DNA of 63,422 nucleotides from positions 1 to 63,422 of the IMG/VR virus record IMGVR_UViG_3300027996_000030. One strand, 5' to 3'. The DNA comes from a virus. This document shows, one piece after another, positions 17,827 through 25,751 of the stretch. A program made the position numbers and the translations under genes. The stretch's first letter is position 1, and each line of letters begins with the position of its first letter. The notes below the pieces were generated by a model. That model was given only the letters and a program-made list of their open reading frames with translations, did no database searches and was not told the origin of the DNA.

Positions 17827-18435
17827 TCAAACTACGACGTAAACCACGGGGTCCGACCACTTTGACCGATGCGTCTCTTTGAGAATGTTGAGGTTGGCGG
17901 CCACATGCTCAAAGACTTCCACATACTGTTCCATGCCGCGCATCTGCTTGAGCCGGTCGATGGTTCGGAAGTATCGGTGTCGAACGAAGCCTTGTGTGGC
18001 CCCCAACTCCTGGGCGACTTCAGACTGGCATGTGGTTCGGATCATCCCCAGCATGATCTTAATATCGGTGTCGTCGGTCAACACCCCCCGTAGATCCTGT
18101 TCCATGAGCCAGATATCGTGGACGGGCATGTCGATCAGATACCGGAGCCGTTCCGCCGCCCGTTGGAGCCGGTAGCAAACCGTGGGTTGGCTGATGTTGA
18201 ACAACTCTGCAATGGTGGTCTGCCGCACCTTGCTGAAGAAGTAAAGCTCTACGAAGTCGGCTTCGCGGGCCGGGATCTGGTCAAGCACCTGCTTGACCTG
18301 GGACATCTCCACCTTGGAGTCCTCCGATAGCTCCTCATGGGCGCTCGGGTACGTCCCAAGGCCGTCCTCTGTCGAGAACATGCGTTCGATGTCGGAGGGG
18401 TCTAAAACGATATGGCTGCACCAGTAGTTACTCAT
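17827..18435 (-). CDS. Sigma-factor-like protein with region 4 helix-turn-helix
   Basis: The 202-residue protein contains PAREADFVELYFFSKVRQTT, then IAELFNISQPTVCYRLQRA at about 55-95, a good sigma70 region 4 helix-turn-helix. A second helix-turn-helix-like segment (SEVAQELGATQGFVRHRYF) lies near 140-165. A classical region 2 is not clear. The ATG overlaps the stop of the NusG-like gene (ATGAGTAA). It is the last gene of the operon that begins at 20836, just before the first late motif, so it is a good candidate for the factor that switches on late genes. That link is inference. Confidence 0.7.
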   Translation of the reverse strand: MSNYWCSHIVLDPSDIERMFSTEDGLGTYPSAHEELSEDSKVEMSQVKQVLDQIPAREADFVELYFFSKVRQTTIAELFNISQPTVCYRLQRAAERLRYLIDMPVHDIWLMEQDLRGVLTDDTDIKIMLGMIRTTCQSEVAQELGATQGFVRHRYFRTIDRLKQMRGMEQYVEVFEHVAANLNILKETHRSKWSDPVVYVVV

Positions 18436-18961
18436 CGGTCACCGGACATAGGTAGAAGCGTGGGAAATCCCTGATGGCATGGAGGGATCTCATTTCAACC
18501 AAGACCGAGGCTTGATTTCCGTCAACCGCCACCACCTGACCTACTATACCAATGAGGGAGCCGTCGATGACGCGAACATTCATGCCCTCCGAGATTTCGT
18601 CGCCCACCATAGCGTTCAACCGACGCCGCAGTTCACGGACACTGGCGTCAGGGACCGTTTCCGCCACCGTCCTGATGCCAGAGCCACGGGAGAGGGTGCG
18701 ACGGATATTCGGGTTGGACCGAATCAGAGAATAAAAGCTGGATTCCACGTCGGAACCCACAAAGGCATAGCCCTCCATCACAGACAGAACGGACTGACGA
18801 CCTTGGTGTGAGTAGACGATGCACGGGATAAAAACAGGGTGGTCAGCAACCAGCCGCGTCTGTCGTCGAAGATTAGCTTCAAGCGCACCCTCCTCCGCAA
18901 GTATCTCACCCTGCGAAGTCAGTTCAAGTACGAGCCATGTAATCTCGTCCCGTGCGTCCAA
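18428..18961 (-). CDS. NusG/Spt5-like transcription elongation factor
   Basis: The 177-residue protein has the two-domain layout of NusG. An N-terminal NGN-like domain contains HPVFIPCIVY near 42, then SVMEGYAFVGSD near 61. A C-terminal KOW motif lies near 130-155 (GMNVRVIDGSLIGIVGQVVA). The start is a TTG with GGAG 7 bases upstream. NusG homologues bind RNA polymerase and control pausing and termination. The gene lies between DnaX and the sigma-like gene with overlaps on both sides, so it belongs to one regulatory-replication operon. Proteins of this kind (LoaP or RfaH type) often act as dedicated antiterminators for long operons; here that is inferred. Confidence 0.7.
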   Translation of the reverse strand: MDARDEITWLVLELTSQGEILAEEGALEANLRRQTRLVADHPVFIPCIVYSHQGRQSVLSVMEGYAFVGSDVESSFYSLIRSNPNIRRTLSRGSGIRTVAETVPDASVRELRRRLNAMVGDEISEGMNVRVIDGSLIGIVGQVVAVDGNQASVLVEMRSLHAIRDFPRFYLCPVTDE

Positions 18962-20357
18962 TCTTCATCTCCTGCAAGTGGTGGAGAACAAGTTGGCGGA
19001 ACATAGCAGGGGTGATCCGGTTTTTCGTGGGGTCCGGCGCACTCGAATGCTCAGTGTCTCGGTCTTTGGGACCGCCCCCAACGGCTCGGGGGTCAATGTA
19101 CACACCGTTGGTGAGAACACTTTCAGTTTTGGGGACATCTTGAACATGCGTGACTCTACCCACCTCCGGTAAACTTGAAACACAAGAACCTGACTTCGTA
19201 GGCGCTGTGGTCACGGGATTAGTCGAGGTTGGGGAGGCGGTCACGCTTTCAGGGGGTGCCACAACCAAATGAGGAACAACGATCGCGGACGCATCCGTCC
19301 CATACAAGTGGTGTGCAGAAGCGGTGTCGAGGGTCATCGTGTGCTGCGTCGGGCGGTGCGGCGGCGCTGCGAACCGTTGAGCGACATTCAGCCATGCGGA
19401 ACCCCGTCCGGCAAGCCGCGTAATGCGCTCCGTATCCCACTTCATTGGGATCTCGGACACGCCTAGATGAACACGGTAAATCAGCATGGTTGCGTCTGCG
19501 ATGCGCTCGTAAGCCCCTGAAGGACTCATCTTCTGCATCATTCGGCCCGCACATTGAATGGCTCTGGGCAGGTCCTCCCCCAGCGCCTCTAGTAGATCCA
19601 GCACCATGTCATTGATGTCGAGGTGTAGGTACTGGAAGGCGTTGGCACGGGTGACTCCACCCAGCATCGAAACACCCTCGATCATCTTGATCGCATCGCG
19701 GATATGAGAACCCGACTGCTCTGCGATCAACGTCAAAGCATCCGCCTCGTACTTGATGCTCTCTTGATCACAGATGTATGCGAGGCGTTCTACGATGGCC
19801 TCCGAGGCGGCGGGCCGAATCACGAATGCGGGGGCACAGCGGGAGAAGATGGTATTGACCATCTTCTCAGGCTCGGTCGTGCAAAAGATGCAGACGAGCC
19901 GTTTGTCCTCCGACCCTGGAACGCTGTCCTCCATTGGCTTCAAAAGAGCATCCAAAGCCTGCTTTGATAAGCGATGGGATTCATCAAAGAGATAGATGCG
20001 ACGTTTCCCACTCACCGTGGAGTAGGACAGGTCTTCGACAATCTGGGCAATATCGGACTTGCCGCTCTTAGTCGCGGCGTCCAACTCCACAAAGCATTCG
20101 TGCGTTCCGCCGCGCAGGAGCACCAGACACGACTCACATTCATCGCAAGGTGCCCCGTCCACCGCAGACGAGCACAACAAGGCTCTGGCAAGAATCCTCC
20201 CAAGGGTGGTCTTGCCAGAGCCGTGTTGTCCGCAGAAGACGTAGGATTGATGGTAGCCACGGTTCCAGACCACGAACTGCTTGAGGACGGACACTGTGGC
20301 CTGTTGACCAAGCACATCAGCATATACTTGGGGCCGATAGCGGGTGTCTAAAGCCAC
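18924..20357 (-). CDS. dnaX: DNA polymerase III clamp loader gamma/tau subunit
   Basis: The 477-residue protein is a standard DnaX. Its N-terminus is LDTRYRPQVYADVLGQ, with Walker A GQHGSGKTT near 45, four zinc-type Cys (CSS...CDECESC) near 62-77, Walker B RIYLFDESHRL near 123 and the sensor and Arg-finger segment NTIFSRCAP near 170. The start is a GTG with AGGTG upstream. The last 150 residues are Thr/Pro-rich and end in a small helical tail. It loads the sliding clamp encoded at 23238-24383, together with delta and delta' encoded on the other strand at 48789-52666. It overlaps the NusG-like gene. Confidence 0.9.
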   Translation of the reverse strand: MALDTRYRPQVYADVLGQQATVSVLKQFVVWNRGYHQSYVFCGQHGSGKTTLGRILARALLCSSAVDGAPCDECESCLVLLRGGTHECFVELDAATKSGKSDIAQIVEDLSYSTVSGKRRIYLFDESHRLSKQALDALLKPMEDSVPGSEDKRLVCIFCTTEPEKMVNTIFSRCAPAFVIRPAASEAIVERLAYICDQESIKYEADALTLIAEQSGSHIRDAIKMIEGVSMLGGVTRANAFQYLHLDINDMVLDLLEALGEDLPRAIQCAGRMMQKMSPSGAYERIADATMLIYRVHLGVSEIPMKWDTERITRLAGRGSAWLNVAQRFAAPPHRPTQHTMTLDTASAHHLYGTDASAIVVPHLVVAPPESVTASPTSTNPVTTAPTKSGSCVSSLPEVGRVTHVQDVPKTESVLTNGVYIDPRAVGGGPKDRDTEHSSAPDPTKNRITPAMFRQLVLHHLQEMKIGRTGRDYMART

Positions 20358-20365
20358 GGTGTCAC

Positions 20366-20836
20366 CTAGTCTTCGTCAGAGGCGAACATTTCCTCGACAG
20401 GGGAAGGCCCTTCGTCCTCGGTCTCCTCTTTCGGGAACCACATACCGTAGCGGTCTACGTTCTCTCGGAACGCCATAATGTCGGGCTTGGCGACAGAGCA
20501 CTTGATGTTCCCGCTCTTGGGGTCTTCCTCGCAACGGCAAGCTGTCAGCAGATGGTCGAGCAAGGCTTCCCGCTGCTTGCTGGACAACTCCTGTTCCCAC
20601 AGGTCCGCTGCGATCTCCAACACGAACTTGTAGTCGGTGTTGCCAAGGGCGTTCGCAAGAGCGGCCACCTTCTTGGAGTTTCCGAGGATCACTTGACCAC
20701 CGGACTTGCTTGCTTTCTCGCGGAACACGACGACAATCTCGTCAACCACAAGCGCGAGGTCTGGGTGGTTCTGCCCTACAAGGTCACGAACTTGCGTGTG
20801 AATATCATCCGTAGCTTTCCAAATGTCTGAGGCCAT
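20366..20836 (-). CDS. Putative phage metallopeptidase-fold protein lacking its HExxH motif
   Basis: The 156-residue protein resembles the family described as putative phage metallopeptidase: a KFVLEIAADLWEQ helix, then QREALLDHLLTACRCEED near 90-105 and a closing FRENVDRYGMWFP segment near 125. In that family the central helix reads HELxHC. Here it is HLLTAC, so the catalytic Glu and second His are missing. It is probably an inactive member with a binding role. It is the first gene of the operon behind the middle motif at 20869-20900. Confidence 0.6.
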   Translation of the reverse strand: MASDIWKATDDIHTQVRDLVGQNHPDLALVVDEIVVVFREKASKSGGQVILGNSKKVAALANALGNTDYKFVLEIAADLWEQELSSKQREALLDHLLTACRCEEDPKSGNIKCSVAKPDIMAFRENVDRYGMWFPKEETEDEGPSPVEEMFASDED

Positions 20837-20868
20837 GTCAGGCTCCCTTTAAGATTAGAGGCACTCAC

Positions 20869-20900
20869 TGTTACCCGCCGCGAGGGGCTGATTGACCCCC
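20869..20900 (-). promoter_or_regulatory. Middle promoter-like motif before the 20836-17827 operon
   Basis: On the minus strand GGGGGTCAA, 14 bases, CGGGTAACA. It lies 33 bases before the first gene of the operon with DnaX, the NusG-like and the sigma-like genes. Confidence 0.7.
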
Positions 20901-20902
20901 TG

Positions 20903-21628
20903 TTAGAGAGCGAGAGCATGACGCAGCCCTTCATTGCCTCTCTCCTCCCAGATTTCTCCGGGGTCTTTGCCTCCCCGGTACTGAACTGTTCGGGCCTTGA
21001 TCCCTACGCGCTGTAGCCTCTCAGTGACCCCCCACACCCGCTTGCCCGTCTCTGGGTGCGCGAAGCCCTTTGCCATGTTCTGCCCTGTCTCATCCATGTC
21101 GAAACAGACGTGAACCCACGCACTAGGCGACAGGAAACGCTTGAGGAAGGTCAGTTGGTTGTAGGTGATCTTGGCACCACCGTTGCCCCAGGAGACATCT
21201 TTGGCGGGGATGACGTGTGCAACCGCAAGGTCAAACAGCCCTTCCACTAGCCATACGTCGCCACCATTCCAAATGCGGTTGAGAGTGGATGGGACCATGC
21301 CAGTGAACACAGGCAACCACCGTGAATCGGGAAGGTAAAACTTCTGGGATCCCTTCTCACCATCCCATCGTCGAAACTCGACGCCGAGAAGACGCCCCCG
21401 TGGTGACCACATCGGAACTGAGATCCAACCCTCTACACGGTGCCCTGTGGGGCCATAGCGAGTCGAGAAGGTGGAATCCGGGCATTGCTCCTGTGGAGGA
21501 TGCCACACACCCACACCCATCTCGGACGCAAGAGCACAAGGCAAGCCTCGACCCAGCATGTAGCCCTCTGCCTCCTCGGGCAGACCCTCCGCAGAGGCCA
21601 GTAGAGCACGGGTGAGCCATTCGTTCAT
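20903..21628 (-). CDS. DnaG-type primase TOPRIM protein
   Basis: The 241-residue protein has a primase-type TOPRIM domain: WISVPMWSPRGRLLGVEFR near 65-85, the acidic VWLVEGLFDLAVAH near 122-135 and the metal-binding FDMDETGQNMA near 173-184. There is no zinc domain and the length is short, so zinc-binding and helicase-binding parts must be elsewhere or absent. The chosen ATG is 21628; a frame extension to 21718 overlaps the gene upstream. The ATG has no ribosome binding site and lies only six bases after the middle motif, so the transcript would be leaderless or nearly so. It probably makes primers for the phage replisome. Confidence 0.75.
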   Translation of the reverse strand: MNEWLTRALLASAEGLPEEAEGYMLGRGLPCALASEMGVGVWHPPQEQCPDSTFSTRYGPTGHRVEGWISVPMWSPRGRLLGVEFRRWDGEKGSQKFYLPDSRWLPVFTGMVPSTLNRIWNGGDVWLVEGLFDLAVAHVIPAKDVSWGNGGAKITYNQLTFLKRFLSPSAWVHVCFDMDETGQNMAKGFAHPETGKRVWGVTERLQRVGIKARTVQYRGGKDPGEIWEERGNEGLRHALAL

Positions 21629-21634
21629 ACAACC

Positions 21635-21666
21635 GTTTACCGGCACAACCAAAGGCTTTGACCCCC
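21635..21666 (-). promoter_or_regulatory. Middle promoter-like motif before the primase gene
   Basis: On the minus strand GGGGGTCAA, 14 bases, CCGGTAAAC, ending six bases before the ATG of the primase gene. It overlaps the stop codon of the gene upstream. Confidence 0.7.
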
Positions 21667-22187
21667 TACTGGAACACCACAACGCCACGCGAGGGGTTGT
21701 GAACCAAAGCTCCCACATGCCCGTCCCCGAAAAGATACGCGGTGCCGACGTAGCTCCGGGTGGGGATCAGAACAGCCCTGGTGGGAGGCAGCCAAGGGGC
21801 TGGGACTCTGCTCAGGTCAGGGGCGATGCCTATGTCGAAATCATCGCCATAAAGGAGTGTGGGATCAGACAGCCCATAGTAGTTGAGGTAGGCCAGCCCC
21901 TCTAAGACACCTTCTTTCGTTGTGGGCAGGACATTGCCCCACTCGCACTCGACCCCCTTCTCAATGATGGCCTCAACCAACGAGGCAAACAAGGCGTCCA
22001 GGCTGGTTTGCCGTACCGCCAATCGAAGAAAGCCGCCCTGAAAAGCCCGGTCCACCCACAACAGCGATTTACTGGACGTGACCAGGAAAGGGCCTGCCTC
22101 GGGTTCGGCGGACACGGGCACGCCGTCCATCATCAGCGGGCGATGCTTAGACGGGCATTCCACGAGATCAAGCAGGTTTGAGTTCAT
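21666..22187 (-). CDS. Protein of unknown function
   Basis: A 173-residue protein whose ATG overlaps the preceding stop (ATGA). It is mixed alpha/beta: a LLWVDRAFQGGFLRLAV strand pair, a helix LDALFASLVEAI, and a C-terminal beta region with RAVLIPTRSYVG and FGDGHVGALVHNP. No family is recognised. It lies in the operon with the sliding clamp and the SbcC-like C-terminal half. Confidence 0.6.
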   Translation of the reverse strand: MNSNLLDLVECPSKHRPLMMDGVPVSAEPEAGPFLVTSSKSLLWVDRAFQGGFLRLAVRQTSLDALFASLVEAIIEKGVECEWGNVLPTTKEGVLEGLAYLNYYGLSDPTLLYGDDFDIGIAPDLSRVPAPWLPPTRAVLIPTRSYVGTAYLFGDGHVGALVHNPSRGVVVFQ

Positions 22188-22606
22188 CCGAACAACCACC
22201 GTTGCCACCAGGATTTCTCAACACGCACTGGCCCGGACAAATTGGTGGAGGCATTCGTTGCTGCCTCCACGATGCGATCAATCAGGCCACGAGCGTGGTC
22301 AGCGTCGTCACCCGTGTCAGCCCACAGCATGACACCCCCTATACGGCCTACGAGAGTGCCGTTGATAGCCAACGGCTCGTCTGGTTGGTCTTCAAGCACC
22401 CACATCAAAGCGGCAACGTCAGGGTAGTCTTTGGCAATCAAGGGGATGCTAGAAGTGGAGAAGAACACTCGGTATTCGGCCTTTGTGGCTGCTACTTCGT
22501 CTTTTGGCCACTCCTCGTCTGACTTGAACCTCTCGCACAACGCTCGCTTCAAGTGCCGGTACTGCGCTTGCTTGAGCTTCTGGCGAATGGTGCCCACGTC
22601 ACGCAT
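22184..22606 (-). CDS. Protein of unknown function
   Basis: A 140-residue protein with a basic N-terminal helix (IRQKLKQAQYRHLKRALCERF), an acidic centre and a C-terminal WWQRWLFG tail. Its start overlaps the stop of the ATPase gene (TGATG). Tight coupling on both sides suggests a role in the same replication or repair process, but nothing specific can be read. Confidence 0.55.
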   Translation of the reverse strand: MRDVGTIRQKLKQAQYRHLKRALCERFKSDEEWPKDEVAATKAEYRVFFSTSSIPLIAKDYPDVAALMWVLEDQPDEPLAINGTLVGRIGGVMLWADTGDDADHARGLIDRIVEAATNASTNLSGPVRVEKSWWQRWLFG

Positions 22607-23250
22607 CACGCTTTCCCGATCTTTCTGAAGGACGCCTTGCCGTCCTTCTTGTTGATCCGGTAGGCGTTGTTCGCGGCCTCAACCAGCGAGGGGTTGTGGC
22701 TCACAGCGAGTACGTCCAACCCCATGCGCTTAGAGAGCACAGAGAGGAACTGACCGACCCGTGGGACGTAGTGCTCGGACACTGCCGCAAGGGACTCATC
22801 CAACAGGAGCAAGGGGCGCAAGCCACGGCGGTTGAGGACCACGATCCTCAACAGGACCGACTGAACGGTGGCCACAGAGCCGCCGTACACGTCAGTGCTG
22901 GCCCCCTCGGTGATCGTGCCGTCTGCTTGCTTCTGGACCGTGATCAAATCCACAGCGACCTTGCCGCGCTGGATGTCGATCTCGGAACGAACGGACAGGT
23001 CGAGGTCATCGAAGATGGCTTGCAAGCCCTCCGTCAACAGGGACTCGACCGTTTTGGCATTGTCCACCACCTCACGGTCAATGAGGGTTCGGAACAGGTC
23101 AGCCACACGATCAAGAACCTCCTCCTCTGCCTCCAACGTGAGCACTTGTCGCTTGGAGCTAGACAAGGCCGCCTGCGCGGAATCGCGCAGGGCCTCTGTC
23201 CGCGCCAAGTCAAGGCACAGGTCGTCGTAGTTGGGTATCAGGCTCTCCAC
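22606..23250 (-). CDS. SbcC/Rad50-type ATPase, C-terminal half
   Basis: The 214-residue protein is the second half of an SMC/Rad50-type ATPase. A coiled-coil segment (about 15-65) is followed by a DVYGGSVATVQSVLL signature near 120, Walker B RPLLLLDESLAAV near 145 and the switch VSHNP near 183. It has no Walker A. The matching first half, with Walker A and a Cys hook, is at 32320-33540, nine kilobases upstream in the same direction. The two probably form one ATPase with the SbcD nuclease at 25752-26717. Its start lies inside the end of the sliding clamp gene. Confidence 0.75.
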   Translation of the reverse strand: MESLIPNYDDLCLDLARTEALRDSAQAALSSSKRQVLTLEAEEEVLDRVADLFRTLIDREVVDNAKTVESLLTEGLQAIFDDLDLSVRSEIDIQRGKVAVDLITVQKQADGTITEGASTDVYGGSVATVQSVLLRIVVLNRRGLRPLLLLDESLAAVSEHYVPRVGQFLSVLSKRMGLDVLAVSHNPSLVEAANNAYRINKKDGKASFRKIGKA

Positions 23251-24383
23251 ACAATCACCGTATGGTACTGGTTCCCCGAATCTTCGGTGGCACCTTCATC
23301 TTCATAGATGAATGATACATACCCGCCCCGGCCTCTTTGATGGACCCCTAATGAGATCGAGTCGAGGTCAAACTGATCGACGATGGCTCCCAGGTAGGAG
23401 TAATCGAGGGAAAAAGTCAGATCCCCCAAGCCGGTCGCGGTCGATGTGATCAGAGGGTACTCGTCCTCCCCGCCAGCATCCGAAGGCATCGAGATCACCA
23501 AGGCGGAGTCAGTGGAAGCGAACTTCACCGTCTCATGGCCTTTCGGAGCGGACGCGAGCAACACAGCGATGGCACCGAAAAACTCCCTGACATCGAGATT
23601 GAGCCTCATGTCCGTCTCTTCGACTTCAATGGGGAGTCGAGGCATCGCCAACGTGGAACGGCTAACGCCGATGTACGAGCCGTCAGGGCGCGTGACCAAC
23701 AAAGCTGCCTCCCCACCACCTTCTTCACGGCGGGCCTCAAGCAACTCCACGTCGGAGTCTTGGGTGGTCTTGTCGGACAAGAACTTGAGAACGGTCGGGA
23801 TGTCCTTCGCCTTCAAGCGAAGCGACAGGTTGTTGAGATCACGAACCAGAATGCTGGAAACCACCTGCCGATTCGTTGCCATCAAGGTGCCTTCATTGGC
23901 TTCGATCTGGCAGATGTTAGGGCGGTTCGTGTCGTCGAAGGACACGAAGTTCTTGCTCAGGCTGAGGGCACGGTGCAGGACAGCGGGGGCAATCGCCCCC
24001 ATTGACGCCGCATTTGCGAGAAGGCCGTCCCAGTAAGGGAACCGGGAAGCATCAAGAGAACGTAGCTTGATCTTGCTTCGTGGCCCCTTTGCGATGACCT
24101 CACCACCCTCCTCACAGGAGAGGGTAAGCACACCGTCGCCTACAGACGAGATCCACTTGTCGAGCCGCCAAGCCTCCACGGTGAATGCCGCCCCGTCATC
24201 CCCCTCGGTGTTGGCCGTGAAGCCCGAACGGGAAAACACGCGCATGTTGTAGGACAGCACTTCGGGCTGGCCTTCATGGATGCGAAACAGGTAGTGGGAG
24301 GAAAGATCGGCTCCAGAGCCGACCGTGGTGGACACGACCTTGAGCGCAGCTTCAAGATCATTTTTGGCAACTTCGATGTTCAT
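23238..24383 (-). CDS. dnaN: DNA polymerase sliding clamp (beta subunit)
   Basis: The 381-residue protein has the length and three-fold domain pattern of bacterial DnaN: FTVEAWRLDKWISSV in the first domain, FVSFDDTNRPNICQIEANEG and MATNRQVVSSILV in the second, and DLTFSLDYSYLGAIVDQFD in the third. It would encircle DNA and hold the phage or host polymerase, loaded by the phage DnaX-delta-delta' complex. It lies in the operon started at 24676-24707 and overlaps its neighbours on both sides. Confidence 0.85.
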   Translation of the reverse strand: MNIEVAKNDLEAALKVVSTTVGSGADLSSHYLFRIHEGQPEVLSYNMRVFSRSGFTANTEGDDGAAFTVEAWRLDKWISSVGDGVLTLSCEEGGEVIAKGPRSKIKLRSLDASRFPYWDGLLANAASMGAIAPAVLHRALSLSKNFVSFDDTNRPNICQIEANEGTLMATNRQVVSSILVRDLNNLSLRLKAKDIPTVLKFLSDKTTQDSDVELLEARREEGGGEAALLVTRPDGSYIGVSRSTLAMPRLPIEVEETDMRLNLDVREFFGAIAVLLASAPKGHETVKFASTDSALVISMPSDAGGEDEYPLITSTATGLGDLTFSLDYSYLGAIVDQFDLDSISLGVHQRGRGGYVSFIYEDEGATEDSGNQYHTVIVWRA

Positions 24384-24652
24384 GCGGGGTTCTCCATGTA
24401 GGGGGTGAGGGCTTCTTTGGCTTTGGCGACTTCATCAGCGAAGGCCGTGACCGAAGACTCATAGGCTTCGGTCAAAGAAGCTAAGGTCACGTCAAGGGTG
24501 TCGGGATCAAGGTTCTTCGACCGAATCTCGTCACCCACTTCTTTCAGGGCTTTCTCAGCCGCTTCCTTTCGGCCAGCAATTCGCTGTGCCTCCCCCGCCA
24601 GCCTGTCGCGGAGGGCCACAGCATCATTGAGTCGCGTATCCAGATCGCCCAT
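24380..24652 (-). CDS. Small coiled-coil protein
   Basis: A 90-residue, almost fully helical protein (DAVALRDRLAGEAQRIAGRK, then EAAEKALKEVGDEI) with heptad spacing, so a coiled coil. The start is ATG 24652 with GGGAG 7 bases upstream. It is the first gene of the clamp operon and overlaps dnaN (ATGA). It could be a partner of the clamp or of the split ATPase, but this is not shown. Confidence 0.6.
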   Translation of the reverse strand: MGDLDTRLNDAVALRDRLAGEAQRIAGRKEAAEKALKEVGDEIRSKNLDPDTLDVTLASLTEAYESSVTAFADEVAKAKEALTPYMENPA

Positions 24653-24675
24653 CGGGTGTCTCCCTTGTCTCACGG

Positions 24676-24707
24676 GAATACCCGATGAAGCACATTTGTT
24701 TACCCCC
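24676..24707 (-). promoter_or_regulatory. Middle promoter-like motif before the clamp operon
   Basis: On the minus strand GGGGGTAAA, 14 bases, CGGGTATTC, 24 bases before the coiled-coil gene and the dnaN operon. Confidence 0.7.
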
Positions 24708-24711
24708 TCTT

Positions 24712-25653
24712 TCAGAGGGAAAAGTCTACGAACCCGTCGCCATTGGTGATAGCGGCCACTTTGTTTTTCCGGCCTCGCTTCGCAGCGTTCGCCTGTCTTT
24801 GGGCCTTACGAGCATCGCAGACCTCCAGAAAGTCGCAGAAGTCGCAGGTCTTGGGAGAAGGCGTCGGATCAAACCGCTCGGCTTCCATGCCTGTCTTGGC
24901 GTCGAGGGCGCGCTGCGCCAATCCTTTGAGATCATCCTCGTCAAACTCGATCCACTCGACCCCCGTTTCGAGGGTTTCCGAACCATCCTTCTCAATGGTC
25001 TTCTGGCCATGCGGGAACCGATACCAGACGTAGGCCAGTCGATCAGGCATCTCACGGTAAATCAGCTTGTAGAGCAAAGCGTACCAACGGAGTTGATCCG
25101 GGTCCGTGTACTTCATCTTGTATTTCGTGTTCTTGCCGTCCAAGATCGTGACTCCGGTGTCCACGCGCTTGATGATCGTGTCAGCGCGGCCTCCGATTGG
25201 ATTCATCTTGTCGATCCATCCGACAAGATCCACCTCGGCCTTGGCATAGGGTCCGAGAAATCTATGCGCCTTCATCGTCTCAATGAATGACGTGATCCCA
25301 TTGGCACAGAGGTCCCACATCTCAGCGCGGGTCATCTTGGCTTCGGCGTAGTTGATCTTGTTCTTGGGCTTGTCGATCTGACGATCGAACTCCCGCTCTC
25401 CGATGGAGAGTAGGTTTTCTACAAGATTCTGTGGATCGCGGTACAACTCTTTGTTGTACATGTCCTCAACGGCCTGCTGAATCACGATCCCAAACACAGC
25501 ATGGTGCCGAGAGCGTTGCTCGGGTCGGGGCTTGCGTTCTCCGGGGCCGTGGCCACAGTCGTACTGGTCCCATCCCTTCGACCACACGAACTTCTGCGGA
25601 CACTCCTCGTACATTTTGAGCGTGCTCCAGTAGAGCGTTGTCCCTTTGTTCAT
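24712..25653 (-). CDS. Cas4/RecB-type PD-(D/E)XK nuclease with iron-sulfur cluster
   Basis: The 313-residue protein has the RecB nuclease core: GGRADTI near 160, VTILDGKNTK near 173 (the Asp and Lys of the active site) and QLRWYALLYKL near 192. Four Cys suitable for a 4Fe-4S cluster are present, one near residue 18 (YEECPQKF) and three near 278-288 (CDFCDFLEVC), as in Cas4 and AddB. The start is ATG 25653 with GGAGG upstream. It is a single-strand or end-processing exonuclease, probably for recombination. It lies downstream of sbcD, and no CRISPR genes are nearby. Confidence 0.85.
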   Translation of the reverse strand: MNKGTTLYWSTLKMYEECPQKFVWSKGWDQYDCGHGPGERKPRPEQRSRHHAVFGIVIQQAVEDMYNKELYRDPQNLVENLLSIGEREFDRQIDKPKNKINYAEAKMTRAEMWDLCANGITSFIETMKAHRFLGPYAKAEVDLVGWIDKMNPIGGRADTIIKRVDTGVTILDGKNTKYKMKYTDPDQLRWYALLYKLIYREMPDRLAYVWYRFPHGQKTIEKDGSETLETGVEWIEFDEDDLKGLAQRALDAKTGMEAERFDPTPSPKTCDFCDFLEVCDARKAQRQANAAKRGRKNKVAAITNGDGFVDFSL

Positions 25654-25685
25654 CACAAACCTCCGGTCTGAGTTCACCGGGGTCA

Positions 25686-25717
25686 CCTTACCCGTGGGAG
25701 GGACATCAAAAAGCCCT
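25686..25717 (-). promoter_or_regulatory. Weak match to the middle promoter-like motif
   Basis: The downstream half (CGGGTAAGG) fits well and lies 32 bases before the nuclease start, but the upstream half has only three of the usual Gs. It may be weaker or inactive. Confidence 0.35.
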
Positions 25718-25751
25718 CCGCCTTGCTCTGCGTTCCTCAGAAGCCTGAGTT

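Noticed and set aside
24712-25653. Cas4 gene of a CRISPR system
   Set aside because: There are no Cas1, Cas2 or repeats; the RecA and SbcD context points to recombination.
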